DNA from: CAAGNP01 sp964611185
GTDB lineage: Bacteria; Bacteroidota; Bacteroidia; Bacteroidales; UBA932
Direction: 5' to 3'
NCBI GenBank assembly: GCA_964611185.1
Contig: CAZSXE010000022.1
Coordinates: 1 to 31,703 of the forward strand
Length of the DNA: 31,703 nt
Position numbers and translations under genes: made by a program. The number at the start of each line of letters is the position of its first letter. The first letter of the stretch is position 1. Shown here in pieces: positions 14,930 through 23,300 of the stretch. The notes under the pieces were generated by a model. That model was not told the DNA's origin, searched no databases, and saw only the letters and a program-made list of their open reading frames with translations.

Positions 14930-15670
14930 ATGAAAGTTAAAAATATTCTAATTTCACAGCCCGAACCTCTTAAGAGTTCACCGTATTCGGAGATAATATC
15001 CAAGTACGGAGTTACTATTGATTTTCATCCTTTTTTTCATGTGGATCCGCTGAGTGTAAGAGAGTTCAGATCTCAGAAAATCAATGTTTTAGATTATACT
15101 GCGATTGTTTTTACTGCAAAATCGACTATAGATGCTTTTTTTAATCTATGTGAAGAAACGCGAGTAACAGTCCCTGAAACCATGAAATATTTCTGTACCA
15201 CAGAGGCTATCGCTCTATATTTGCAAAAGCACATAGTCTATAGAAAAAGAAAAATATTTTTCGGGACCGGAAAATTGGAATCCATAATAAGCAGCATCGG
15301 AACCAAGCATAAAAATGAAAATTTTCTTATAGCTACTACCGATTCTGCAAAGCCTGAAATTTTTAAATTGTTCACAAAAGCAAAATTAAAACACGGCACT
15401 GCGATTTTCTGCAAGACAGTCAACAGTGACTTGCACGCTATTGATTTTTCAAAATACCAAATAGTAGTGTTTTACAGCCCTCTTGATTTGAAATCCCTAA
15501 AAGAAAACTTTCCCGATTTTGAGCAGAAAGGATTATTGATTTTTACTTTCGGTCCATCTACCGCCAAAGCTGTGGATGCCTTCAAATTGAAAGCAGAAAT
15601 TAATGCACCTACCCCTGAAGCTCCATCGGTAGCGCAAGCACTTACATTGTTTCTTGAAAAAAATAAATGA
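14930..15670 (+). CDS. hemD: Uroporphyrinogen-III synthase family protein
   Basis: A 246-residue protein of the HemD fold, which cyclises hydroxymethylbilane to uroporphyrinogen III. Visible landmarks are the N-terminal ILISQPEP strand-turn, AIVFTAKSTIDAFF (~59-72), FYSPLDLKSL (~182-191) and the C-terminal IFTFGPSTAKAV…PTPEAPSVAQAL (~204-237), typical of the second domain. Other heme genes are absent from this window, so its pathway context is unproven; many Bacteroidota keep this gene in the same DUF4271–rnpA cluster even when heme synthesis is incomplete. It overlaps the lipoprotein gene by 4 bp (ATGA). Confidence 0.82.
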   Translation: MKVKNILISQPEPLKSSPYSEIISKYGVTIDFHPFFHVDPLSVREFRSQKINVLDYTAIVFTAKSTIDAFFNLCEETRVTVPETMKYFCTTEAIALYLQKHIVYRKRKIFFGTGKLESIISSIGTKHKNENFLIATTDSAKPEIFKLFTKAKLKHGTAIFCKTVNSDLHAIDFSKYQIVVFYSPLDLKSLKENFPDFEQKGLLIFTFGPSTAKAVDAFKLKAEINAPTPEAPSVAQALTLFLEKNK

Positions 15671-16482
15671 TATTAACCATAATAAAAAAATTTATTTTGG
15701 GGATGATTTTTTCTTTCCCGATGATTGTTTTCTCTTCTTGCAGTGATTACAATCCTGCATATAACAGAGAGAATATCAAGGCTACATGGATTGCAGAGAT
15801 AAAAGATGGGGTAAAGATAGCAGATTGCGCTCAGCGCAAAATCTATTCTTTTAATAAATCAGGTTCTGTGATACTCAGCGGGAAAAAAAACATGGGAGAT
15901 GGTAACTATAAGTGGGGGGAGAGTACATTGTCGTATTCGGTGACTTGTTGTGTTCTTGATGTTAGCGGGACAGCTGCGGGGATATTTGATATTTCAGATA
16001 ATATAAAATTGGATATGAGTTTCGATATTGTCAAGCAGAAAGATTCATTATTGATAATCACTCCTACCAAATATCTTATCAACGAGCAAGACATCGCGCC
16101 TGATTATACTAATCTACAAATGAGAAAAATTCCCTCTAAATATGCTTCAGTCGATTCTATAAGCGGGGTGTGGGAGGTCAAAAGTCGCAATGGGGTGAGT
16201 TATAATGCATTCAGAGTTGAGTTTTCCGACAAGAATTTCGCATTTTACTATAAGGATAGTTTTGGAAATTGGAGTTCTCGAGCGGTAGGAGAAGAAGGTG
16301 CAGATTTTTTTAATTTATATTATGATTTTTTGGCATTCACTCTCTATGATAATCTTGTTTTGGGAACCTCTTCAAAATGGAGTGTAAGCTGCTTTGATAT
16401 AATAAAAGCTTCTCCTTACGAGGGTGTTTTGGATTTTTCTTCAGAAAATGACAGTTATCATTTAGAGCTTGTGAAAGAATGA
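15667..16482 (+). CDS. Lipoprotein with two lipocalin-like repeats (hypothetical)
   Basis: A 271-residue predicted lipoprotein with a hydrophobic leader and lipobox FSSC, Cys25 being the lipidation site. The mature part seems to hold two related β-rich modules. One begins near residue 39 (ATWIAEIKDG) with GSVILSGKKNMGDGNYKW; the other begins near 166 (GVWEVKSRNG) with RVEFSDKNFAFYYKDSFGNW. This is the sort of repeated W-start and β-strand pattern seen in lipocalin-like lipoproteins of Bacteroidota, but the family call is tentative. It overlaps hemD by 4 bp and rnpA by 4 bp, so it is translated as part of the operon. The ligand is unknown. Confidence 0.7.
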   Translation: MILTIIKKFILGMIFSFPMIVFSSCSDYNPAYNRENIKATWIAEIKDGVKIADCAQRKIYSFNKSGSVILSGKKNMGDGNYKWGESTLSYSVTCCVLDVSGTAAGIFDISDNIKLDMSFDIVKQKDSLLIITPTKYLINEQDIAPDYTNLQMRKIPSKYASVDSISGVWEVKSRNGVSYNAFRVEFSDKNFAFYYKDSFGNWSSRAVGEEGADFFNLYYDFLAFTLYDNLVLGTSSKWSVSCFDIIKASPYEGVLDFSSENDSYHLELVKE

Positions 16483-16787
16483 AAACAGTAGAAAAAATCA
16501 GATTTTCAGGGAATTCCATTTTTAGTTTTCCTTATAAAATTTTTTATGCTGATAATGTGACAGGAAAGACCCATTTCATTATCTCTGTACCTAAAAAAAT
16601 TCACAAGAGAGCCGTTAAAAGGAATCTTATAAGACGAAGAATAAGGGAAGTTGTGAGGATTGATTTGACATCGATGCCTAACATAAAAGGAAAAGATATT
16701 CTTCTTGTATATATTTCAGGAGAAATATTTGATTATGAAAAAATCAGAGAATCACTTAAAGAAGCTATCCTCAAAATCTCTTGTTGA
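16479..16787 (+). CDS. rnpA: Ribonuclease P protein component
   Basis: A 102-residue basic protein subunit of RNase P, which matures the 5' ends of tRNAs. The RNR signature is present as KRAVKRNLIRRRIRE (~43-57). The N-terminal strand region (~14-36, SFPYKIFYADN, HFIISVPKK) and the C-terminal IKGKDILLVYISGE strand (~69-82) complete the fold. Its ATG overlaps the lipoprotein stop (ATGA). The yidD start lies inside its last codons, as in many bacteria. rpmH and dnaA are not adjacent here, unlike the arrangement in many other phyla. Confidence 0.94.
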   Translation: MKTVEKIRFSGNSIFSFPYKIFYADNVTGKTHFIISVPKKIHKRAVKRNLIRRRIREVVRIDLTSMPNIKGKDILLVYISGEIFDYEKIRESLKEAILKISC

Positions 16788-17013
16788 GGTTCTGAAGAAA
16801 ATTGCCATATTCCCTTTCGTGCTGTTAATTAAATTGTATCAGTGCTGTATTTCTCCTTTTACACTCCCTTCTTGCCGATTTACCCCCACTTGTTCTGCTT
16901 ATGCGCTTGAGGCTTTTAAAAAGCATGGGCCGTTTAAGGGTTTTTATCTTACCCTAAGAAGAGTGTTGCGCTGTCATCCATGGGGAGGAAGCGGTTATGA
17001 CCCTGTCCCGTAA
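16735..17013 (+). CDS. yidD: Membrane protein insertion efficiency factor YidD
   Basis: A 92-residue YidD. The diagnostic run is complete: SPFTLPSCRFTPTCSAYALEA (~40-60), KHGPFKGFYLTLRRVLRCHP (~63-81) and WGGSGYDPVP at the end, with the conserved Cys residues. An amphipathic or membrane helix (~22-37) precedes them. The ATG at 16735 (MKKSEN) is preferred over the ATG at 16705, which would add ten residues not expected in the family; either way it overlaps rnpA (53 bp with the chosen start). YidD assists YidC-dependent insertion. Its 3' end overlaps the convergent acyltransferase gene by 19 bp (16995-17013). Confidence 0.94.
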   Translation: MKKSENHLKKLSSKSLVEVLKKIAIFPFVLLIKLYQCCISPFTLPSCRFTPTCSAYALEAFKKHGPFKGFYLTLRRVLRCHPWGGSGYDPVP

Positions 17014-18809
17014 CCGAACCTTTTTAAAATCTCATCCTGATTGGGAGCACCTTTTGAAAGCTGAAGTATCTCTTCCTTGGGGATAGAAGTAAGCTTCAAT
17101 AACACCAATCCATCTACACAATTGTTGAAATTTTTATCAACATTGAAATTGATGATTTTGGCACCCATTTTTAGATATTTCTTTACAAGAGTGGGCATTC
17201 TGAATTCATTATCGCTGATGCGCAGGATAAATCTGTCGAATTTATCTATGGAGTCCATTTTCTTTTGTAAAAGAGCTTGAGCATCTACTCTGTCAAAATT
17301 ATATATAAAAGGGTGCTTCGCCTTTACAAATTTTGAAAATGTTTCAGATGAGTGAGTGGACCTTATATAATATATTATCAAACTTCTGTAAAAAGCAGGA
17401 TACCATGAGCTTATACTTACCGGCCCCATGAGATATTTGCAATTATCATATTTTAAAACACTGTACATCAGTCCTCGAATCAGAAGCATCAGAGGCAGGG
17501 CTTCTTTCTGGTATTCTACCGATACAAAAGAGCGTCCGAGCTCAATGGTTTCAGTAAGGGTGGAAATAAATTTTTTTGAATAATTGAAAAGACTCTGTGA
17601 ATAAAACCCTTCAACTCCGTATTTTTCTATAATCTCGCTCCCAATACCGAGCCTGTATGCCCCTGCTACGGCCTTTTTTTGCTTATCCCACAATATGAGA
17701 TGCTTGTAATAGGTGTCATATCTGTCTAAGTCGATAGCTGTACCGGTGCCTTCTCCTATGGCCCTGAATGATTCTTCCCTCTTTCTACCTATCTCATACA
17801 TAACCGAAGGTATATCTTCATTTGAAGCCAAATAGCATACAAAATTTCCTAATTCATATAGTTTTGAATTTTGATTAAGTGAGTTGATTTCATAAATCAT
17901 TTTTTTCTTATCCCTCGGTAGAGCAATAGGCTTCTCGGAATCTTCGTTCAATATGTGCTGAAGGATGCGTTTTCTCCTTTTTACCACCATTGACTCTAGA
18001 GAGTATGTCCTATTTCGCAGATAACTCCCAAGCTCTTTTATATCGGAGTATTCAGATAATTCGGAAACCGTTATAGGACGACCTATCCTCATAATAATCG
18101 TTTTCCCCATTTTGCCTAGCAGCTCCTTGGGAAGGCGAATTGTCCGGAGGATAGGATGGATTTTTCCGAAAGCATGGAACTGCTTTGAATTACTTCCGTT
18201 GAAGTAAACGGGAATTACGGGGACATTACAGTTTTTAATAAACTTGATTAATGTCTTTGACCACTCTTTGTCTTCAGTGTACCATTTTCCATGGAAAGTG
18301 GAGACTTCGCCGGCTGGAAACAGTCCAAGACAACCTCCGTTGATAATATGTTCTTTCGCCGCCCTTATGCCTGAAAAACTGTTTTTCAGGTTTTTATCAG
18401 AGAATGGATTAACGGGAAGGAAAGAGTCTTTCAGGTTTCCGATGTGGGAAAGTATAAAATTTGTGAGAATTTTAAAATCGGGTCTGAGCGCAGCTATAGT
18501 GTTATAGAGGATGATACCGTCCCACCCTCCGAAAGGGTGATTTGATACTATTATGAACGGCCCGTCTGTCGGAATATAAGCTAATTCGGAGGTCTTGATA
18601 TCGTAGCTTATTTTAAAATTTTCTAAAGCTTTTTCTGTGAACTCCTGTCCGTGATATTCGGCAAAATTTGAATAAATGGAATTAATCTTGCAGAATCCCA
18701 TAAGTCTCATCGCCACCGATCCGATGATGGTCCCGATGGCTCCTTTCATCCCGATTGCACTCTTAATATCGGAGATATTTACTACTTTTGTTTTAACTTT
18801 AGGTTTCAT
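16995..18809 (-). CDS. Bifunctional acyltransferase: PlsC-like plus GNAT/OlsB-like fusion
   Basis: A 604-residue protein with two fused lipid acyltransferase domains. The N-terminal half (~60-270) is PlsC/OlsA-like, with NHPFGGWDG (~90-98, His91 and Asp97 being the catalytic pair) and FPAGEVS (~164-170). The C-terminal half (~315-560) resembles the OlsB/hemolysin-type GNAT N-acyltransferases: KAVAGAYRLGIG (~384-395), ELGRSFVSVEYQKE (~432-445), LMGPVSISSWYP (~474-485). Fused enzymes of this type (OlsF/GlsF) make N-acyl amino-acid lipids such as ornithine or glycine lipids in Bacteroidota, with the GNAT domain adding the amide-linked acid and the PlsC domain the ester-linked one. The amino acid acceptor cannot be read from the sequence. 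It is transcribed alone, divergently from uvrC, with a TATCTTTG promoter motif 17 bp upstream. Confidence 0.88.
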   Translation of the reverse strand: MKPKVKTKVVNISDIKSAIGMKGAIGTIIGSVAMRLMGFCKINSIYSNFAEYHGQEFTEKALENFKISYDIKTSELAYIPTDGPFIIVSNHPFGGWDGIILYNTIAALRPDFKILTNFILSHIGNLKDSFLPVNPFSDKNLKNSFSGIRAAKEHIINGGCLGLFPAGEVSTFHGKWYTEDKEWSKTLIKFIKNCNVPVIPVYFNGSNSKQFHAFGKIHPILRTIRLPKELLGKMGKTIIMRIGRPITVSELSEYSDIKELGSYLRNRTYSLESMVVKRRKRILQHILNEDSEKPIALPRDKKKMIYEINSLNQNSKLYELGNFVCYLASNEDIPSVMYEIGRKREESFRAIGEGTGTAIDLDRYDTYYKHLILWDKQKKAVAGAYRLGIGSEIIEKYGVEGFYSQSLFNYSKKFISTLTETIELGRSFVSVEYQKEALPLMLLIRGLMYSVLKYDNCKYLMGPVSISSWYPAFYRSLIIYYIRSTHSSETFSKFVKAKHPFIYNFDRVDAQALLQKKMDSIDKFDRFILRISDNEFRMPTLVKKYLKMGAKIINFNVDKNFNNCVDGLVLLKLTSIPKEEILQLSKGAPNQDEILKRFGYGTGS

Positions 18810-18825
18810 AGGTTTTTATTACACA

Positions 18826-18833
18826 CAAAGATA
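18826..18833 (-). promoter_or_regulatory. -7 promoter motif of the acyltransferase gene
   Basis: TATCTTTG on the minus strand exactly matches TAnnTTTG, 16 bp before the start at 18809. A TTTG at 18858-18861 lies 24 bases further upstream, slightly long for -33, and is within the uvrC coding sequence. Confidence 0.5.
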
Positions 18834-18843
18834 TAATTATTTT

Positions 18844-20673
18844 ATGAATCTTGCTGACAAAGTGCAATTACTTCCTCATTCTCCGGGCGTGTATCGTTAT
18901 CTTGATGCCTCCGGTAAAGTAATTTATGTGGGTAAGGCAAAGGATCTGAAGAAAAGAGTATCTCAGTATTTTCAAGATCCATCCGGTCTCAATAAGAAAA
19001 CAGCTCTTATGGTCTCTAAGATTGAAGACTTGGAACATACTGTCGTGGACACGGAAGAAGATGCGTTTCTCTTGGAAAACAATCTTATAAAAGAGTATCA
19101 ACCCAAATACAACATTCTGCTTAAAGACGGGAAAACTTACCCGTGGATTTGTGTTAAAAAAGAGTTTTTTCCGAGAGTATTTATTACCAGGCAGTTTAAA
19201 AAAGATGGTTCTCTATATTTCGGACCTTACAGCTCATCAATGCATGCACATAATCTCATAGAGCTGATAAACTCTCTTTATCCATTGAGAACCTGTAATC
19301 TATCTCTGTCAGAAGAGAGTATAAGTAGCGGTAAACACAAGGTATGTTTGAATTATCATTTAGGAAAGTGCCTCGCCCCATGTGTGGGTAGAATTACTCC
19401 CGATGATTATGAAAAGCAAATTAATTCCATTATTGAGATTTTAAAGGGCAATAGCTCCTCCTTGATAAGAAATTTCGATTCAAAGATGAAGGAGGCTGCT
19501 TCGGAGTTGAGATTTGAAGATGCGCAGAAATGGAAAGTTAGAAAAAATCTGTTGGAGAAGCATTACAGCAAGTCTCTGGTAGTGAATGCAGAGGGTATGG
19601 ATATGGATGTTTTTTCACTCATCTTTGAAAAAAATGAGGGGTTTGGGAATTTTCTCAGGGTAAAAAACGGATGTATTGTTCAGTCAATCGTGATGGAACT
19701 CAAAATGAGAATTGAAGAGGAGCCTTCCGCTGTTCTTTCTACTTTTATGACAGAAATTTATTCGCGATTGGGCGCGAGCGCCAATGAGCAAGAGGCATTT
19801 TCACCGAAAGAGATATTAGTCCCCTTTCTCCCCGACAGGGAGTTTAAAAACAAAAATTTACACATTCCTCTTCGAGGCGATAAATTGGCTGTTTTGGAGC
19901 TGAGCCGTAAAAATGCTGCTGCATTGAAGTTTGACAAGCTCAAACATGAAGCAGTCATTTCACCAGCCGATCATTCCAAAAGATTTTTGGAAAATATGAA
20001 AATAGACCTTCAAATGGACACTGTTCCTTATCACATAGAATGTTTCGACAACTCAAATATTCAAGGGACCCATCCCGTGGCCTCTTGTGTGGTATTTAAA
20101 AATGGCATTCCTTCAAAAAAAGATTACAGACATTTCAATATCAAAACGGTAGTGGGGGCCAATGACTTCGCTTCAATGAAAGAGGTAGTTAACAGAAGAT
20201 ATTCGAGAATTCTTAACGAGAATGGCGAATTGCCGCAGCTCATTGTCATAGACGGAGGGAAGGGACAGGTCTCTTTTGCGCACGAAGCTCTTATTGAGCT
20301 CGGGCTCTCAGACAAAATCAAGCTGATTGGGATAGCGAAGCGTCTCGAAGAGATTATTGTTCCGGGAGACCCTTATCCTTTGTTTCTCGATAAAAATTCA
20401 ACCACCCTCAGGGTGATAATGCAGCTTAGAGATGAAGCTCATCGCTTCGGGATAACTCACCATCGTCTTCGCAGAAGTAAAGGACAAATCCTCTCAATCC
20501 TCGATGAAATTCCGGGAATTGGTCCGAAGACCAAAGAAAAACTTATTTCCAATTTTAAAACAGTCGCTCGAATAAAAAAAGCGCCAACCTCGGAGATTGT
20601 AAAACTTATTGGAAAAAATGCTGCAGGAAAATTGTTAAAAGCCTTTGAAGAAGAGGATGTTATTTTAAAATAA
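18844..20673 (+). CDS. uvrC: Excinuclease ABC subunit C
   Basis: A 609-residue UvrC, which makes both incisions in nucleotide excision repair. The start at 18844 (MNLADK) gives the usual N-terminus directly before the GIY-YIG domain (~14-95: PGVYRYLDASGKVIYVGKAKD); the frame extends upstream to 18676 but that part is antisense to the acyltransferase. The UVR motif is ~205-240 (FDSKMKEAASELRFEDAQKW). The RNase H-like endonuclease region has CFDNSNIQGTHPVASCVVF (~400-418), GANDFASMKEV (~438-448) and LIVIDGGKGQ (~466-475). A C-terminal HhH pair covers ~555-605 (IPGIGPKTKEKLI). All elements are intact. The last 14 bp overlap the convergent glycosidase gene. Confidence 0.97.
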   Translation: MNLADKVQLLPHSPGVYRYLDASGKVIYVGKAKDLKKRVSQYFQDPSGLNKKTALMVSKIEDLEHTVVDTEEDAFLLENNLIKEYQPKYNILLKDGKTYPWICVKKEFFPRVFITRQFKKDGSLYFGPYSSSMHAHNLIELINSLYPLRTCNLSLSEESISSGKHKVCLNYHLGKCLAPCVGRITPDDYEKQINSIIEILKGNSSSLIRNFDSKMKEAASELRFEDAQKWKVRKNLLEKHYSKSLVVNAEGMDMDVFSLIFEKNEGFGNFLRVKNGCIVQSIVMELKMRIEEEPSAVLSTFMTEIYSRLGASANEQEAFSPKEILVPFLPDREFKNKNLHIPLRGDKLAVLELSRKNAAALKFDKLKHEAVISPADHSKRFLENMKIDLQMDTVPYHIECFDNSNIQGTHPVASCVVFKNGIPSKKDYRHFNIKTVVGANDFASMKEVVNRRYSRILNENGELPQLIVIDGGKGQVSFAHEALIELGLSDKIKLIGIAKRLEEIIVPGDPYPLFLDKNSTTLRVIMQLRDEAHRFGITHHRLRRSKGQILSILDEIPGIGPKTKEKLISNFKTVARIKKAPTSEIVKLIGKNAAGKLLKAFEEEDVILK

Positions 20674-21532
20674 TGACATTAGCTACTTTTCTCTCCCCTT
20701 TTGAATCAAATACTTTGTTGTCGCTCGGATGACTGACGATGTTATCTCTCGCTCTATCAGCTGAATATACATACATAGCTGAAGATCCTCCTCCGTCGAG
20801 ATTAATGGCATCTTTTACTCCGAGCCAGTGCATCACCTGCCTCAGTTCATAAAGGCTCATCCCGGCAGCTTCGATAGAGCGCCCATCGACTACGACAAAA
20901 AGTAAGAGAGAGTCGGAAACCTTGCCAATAGCGGTACGGGGATGCCTTCTGATATTGAAAGATATTGGCTCAAGCATTTCGTCGTTACCGTCAATAATAA
21001 GCAAAGGCCCGGATGTTATCACATCTTCCGAAATAATAATATTTTCCCACTCTGAAAGGCAGTCTGCCTTTAGAATGTATGGTATATTATTAAAAATGGA
21101 AAATGCTCCTGTCTGGTACATTTTCCTGTTGTTTCCCTCTTTTTTGTTTGATGATTTTTGCTGATTATCTATTCGAAGATATGTTACAGAATTGTATGGG
21201 AGGCCGGTTTTTTCCATATCAAAAAAAGAGCCGTTGATTGCAGCCAAAGCGTGGTTCTCTTCTGCAAAATCTGAAACCGTCCGTAAAACAGTGTCGCCGA
21301 TGATATCTATCTTGATAAGTTCGGGATTAATTTCTAAAATAGATATGTGCTGATTTGAATTAAAAAGAGAACTGTCTATGTAATGATGTTGGAAGAGCGT
21401 TAATCCCGGAGCGATATTGTTTTTCAGCCACTGAGTTTTAATAAAAGTAGTAGAGTCTGTCTGTCCGACGGACGAAATCGAAAATATTGTAAGAAATATT
21501 AATGTGGCTATGACAGTAATTTTTCTTCTCAT
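20660..21532 (-). CDS. Secreted phosphodiester glycosidase family protein (NAGPA/DUF2233)
   Basis: A 290-residue protein with a signal peptide (residues ~1-23, ending SSVGQ). The NAGPA-domain signatures are ALAAINGSFFDM (~95-106), TSGPLLIIDG (~173-182), RRHPRTAIGKVSDSLLLFVVVDGRS (in pieces ~194-218), AINLDGGGSSAMYV (~242-255) and a closing VANVIIL. These enzymes hydrolyse phosphodiester-linked sugars; the human relative uncovers GlcNAc on phosphorylated mannose. In bacteria such proteins act on cell-wall or exopolysaccharide phosphodiesters, so a periplasmic or surface role is probable, with substrate unknown. It lies 4 bp after the Na/Pi cotransporter gene, so the two are likely one transcript; a link through phosphate metabolism is suggested by that pairing only. 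Confidence 0.85.
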   Translation of the reverse strand: MRRKITVIATLIFLTIFSISSVGQTDSTTFIKTQWLKNNIAPGLTLFQHHYIDSSLFNSNQHISILEINPELIKIDIIGDTVLRTVSDFAEENHALAAINGSFFDMEKTGLPYNSVTYLRIDNQQKSSNKKEGNNRKMYQTGAFSIFNNIPYILKADCLSEWENIIISEDVITSGPLLIIDGNDEMLEPISFNIRRHPRTAIGKVSDSLLLFVVVDGRSIEAAGMSLYELRQVMHWLGVKDAINLDGGGSSAMYVYSADRARDNIVSHPSDNKVFDSKGERKVANVIILK

Positions 21533-21536
21533 TATT

Positions 21537-23228
21537 TTAATTTATTTCTACTATTGCCTCTGAAATATTAATAAGGTAGTCTCCTACTCGTTCACATTCT
21601 GATACTATATCCATATAGTAAACCCCTAAAAGATATGAATTCTCGCTCGATTCGATGTTGAGGATATGCTCCTCTTTGAGATTGTTGCGGTACTCGTTTA
21701 TATCGTGTTCGGCATCTTGGGCGTTTGATATGTCGTTAAGGTTCGAGTATCCCAATGACAGATTGGAAATCATACACACCATCGCCTTATCCACAAGACC
21801 CATAATATGGTCAAGCTTCATAAGGATTTTTTCATCAAATTTTTTATTATGAAGAGTTTTTCTTTGAAGAATCCTTCCTATGTTATATCCAGAATCTCCT
21901 ACACTTTCAAGCTCACTGATTATTTTAAACATCGCTTGAATTCTTTTTGTACTCTCTTCGCTTAGCACCCCTTCGGTAATGCCATTGAGGTATTTGGCTA
22001 TTTCAAACTCAATTCTGTCGGTAATCTGCTCATAGTGCTCAAGCTTTTGAAATAATTCCTCAAACTTGGAGCCTGCGTTGTCGGATTCCTTAATGGCCTC
22101 TCTTGCATAGAAGAACTGCTTTTGAACAATTTTCCCGAAATGAATTATTTCTTGTTTGGCTTGCGCCAATGAAAGCTCCGATGTGCTGAGATGACCTGTC
22201 TGGATGTATTTTAACCTGAATACCTCCTCTTCTTTAGGACTTTTTACAATCCAACATACCAATTTCACTATTTGAGGGGTAAACCATACAAGAATGAGAG
22301 TGTTGGTGATATTGAACAAAGTGTGAATAGTCGCTACTTGATATATAGCCGTAGAAGCCGGATCGGCAGCGTTATAGAGTCCGAGAGCCGTAACAACTTC
22401 CGTTACTAACCATATAAACGGCTTGAAAAGAATCAGTACCCATATCACTCCGAAGACATTAAACACGGAATGGGCGAGGGCAGCCCTTTTTGCAGAGACA
22501 TTACCTACCGATGCGGCAATATTGGCAGTAATGGTAGTGCCGATATTTTCTCCGAGAACCATAGCTGCAGCCATTTCAAAAGGAATCCATCCGAAATTCA
22601 CCATGACCAGAGTCAGAGCCATCGTGGCACTTGATGACTGAAGTATGATAGTAAGTACGGTGCCTATTCCTACGAAAATTAATATTGACCAAAAGCCCCA
22701 ATCTGTCCACGACTGAATAAAAGATAGAACCTCAGGAGAGGAACCTAAATCGGGAACTGAATTTTTTAAGAAGCTAAGTCCCAAGAAAAGAAGAGCAAAA
22801 CCTATTATTAATTCTCCCACGCTTTTTTTCTTCTTGGACTTGGCCATCATAAAAACAAATCCGATAGCTATTAGAGGTATGGAAATTACAGATATATCGG
22901 CTTTAAATCCTAACAGAGCAATAATCCATGCAGTAACAGTAGTACCAATATTTGCCCCCATTATTACCCCTACGGACTGAGTAAGAGTGAGTAAGCCTGC
23001 GTTTACAAAACTTACTATCATTACGGTGGTCGCACTTGAAGACTGAATTACGGCTGTTATCATCAGGCCTGTCAAAATTCTTTTAAGAGAATTAGAGGTC
23101 ATTGAGGCGAGAATATTGCGAAGCTTATCTCCGGCTACTTTTTGAAGTGCTTCGCTCATAAGTGTCATGCCATAAAGAAAGAGGGCAAGAGAACCGAGCA
23201 AAGTTAATACTTGTAGAATTACGTTCAT
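21537..23228 (-). CDS. Na+/phosphate cotransporter with PhoU-like tail
   Basis: A 563-residue Na/Pi-cotransporter II family protein. The paired Na/Pi repeats are complete: the first at ~5-140 holds VIQSSSATTVMIVSFVNAG and MGANIGTTVTAW, the second at ~180-310 holds ILQSSSATMALTLVMVNFG and LGENIGTTITAN. QSSSATT/QSSSATM are the substrate and sodium motifs. Eight to nine helices cover ~1-330. The remaining ~225 residues are helical and PhoU-like (HFGKIVQKQFFYAREAI, SELESVGDSGYNIGRILQRK, VSECERVGDYLINISE), with two E-x-V/x-G-D blocks that bind metal in PhoU. PhoU-like tails likely gate the transporter. Its promoter region is shared with the divergent surface-protein gene. Confidence 0.94.
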   Translation of the reverse strand: MNVILQVLTLLGSLALFLYGMTLMSEALQKVAGDKLRNILASMTSNSLKRILTGLMITAVIQSSSATTVMIVSFVNAGLLTLTQSVGVIMGANIGTTVTAWIIALLGFKADISVISIPLIAIGFVFMMAKSKKKKSVGELIIGFALLFLGLSFLKNSVPDLGSSPEVLSFIQSWTDWGFWSILIFVGIGTVLTIILQSSSATMALTLVMVNFGWIPFEMAAAMVLGENIGTTITANIAASVGNVSAKRAALAHSVFNVFGVIWVLILFKPFIWLVTEVVTALGLYNAADPASTAIYQVATIHTLFNITNTLILVWFTPQIVKLVCWIVKSPKEEEVFRLKYIQTGHLSTSELSLAQAKQEIIHFGKIVQKQFFYAREAIKESDNAGSKFEELFQKLEHYEQITDRIEFEIAKYLNGITEGVLSEESTKRIQAMFKIISELESVGDSGYNIGRILQRKTLHNKKFDEKILMKLDHIMGLVDKAMVCMISNLSLGYSNLNDISNAQDAEHDINEYRNNLKEEHILNIESSENSYLLGVYYMDIVSECERVGDYLINISEAIVEIN

Positions 23229-23248
23229 TAGTTATGAATTATGAGTTG

Positions 23249-23279
23249 CAAAGATAAGTCAAAAAATTTATTAACTTTG
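23249..23279. promoter_or_regulatory. Back-to-back -7 motifs of the Na/Pi and surface-protein genes
   Basis: TATCTTTG on the minus strand (23249-23256) lies 20 bp before the Na/Pi start. TAACTTTG on the plus strand (23272-23279) lies 21 bp before the surface-protein start. Both match TAnnTTTG. The two elements are 15 bp apart, so RNA polymerase binding on one side would block the other. Confidence 0.55.
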
Positions 23280-23300
23280 CAGTTACGGACAAAAACACTA

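Noticed and set aside
18676..18843. An N-terminal extension of 56 codons for uvrC
   Set aside because: It is antisense to the start of the acyltransferase gene, and UvrC normally begins just before the GIY-YIG domain, as with the start at 18844.
23241..23300. An N-terminal extension of 20 codons for the surface protein
   Set aside because: It would place a charged stretch before the signal peptide and run through the divergent promoters.
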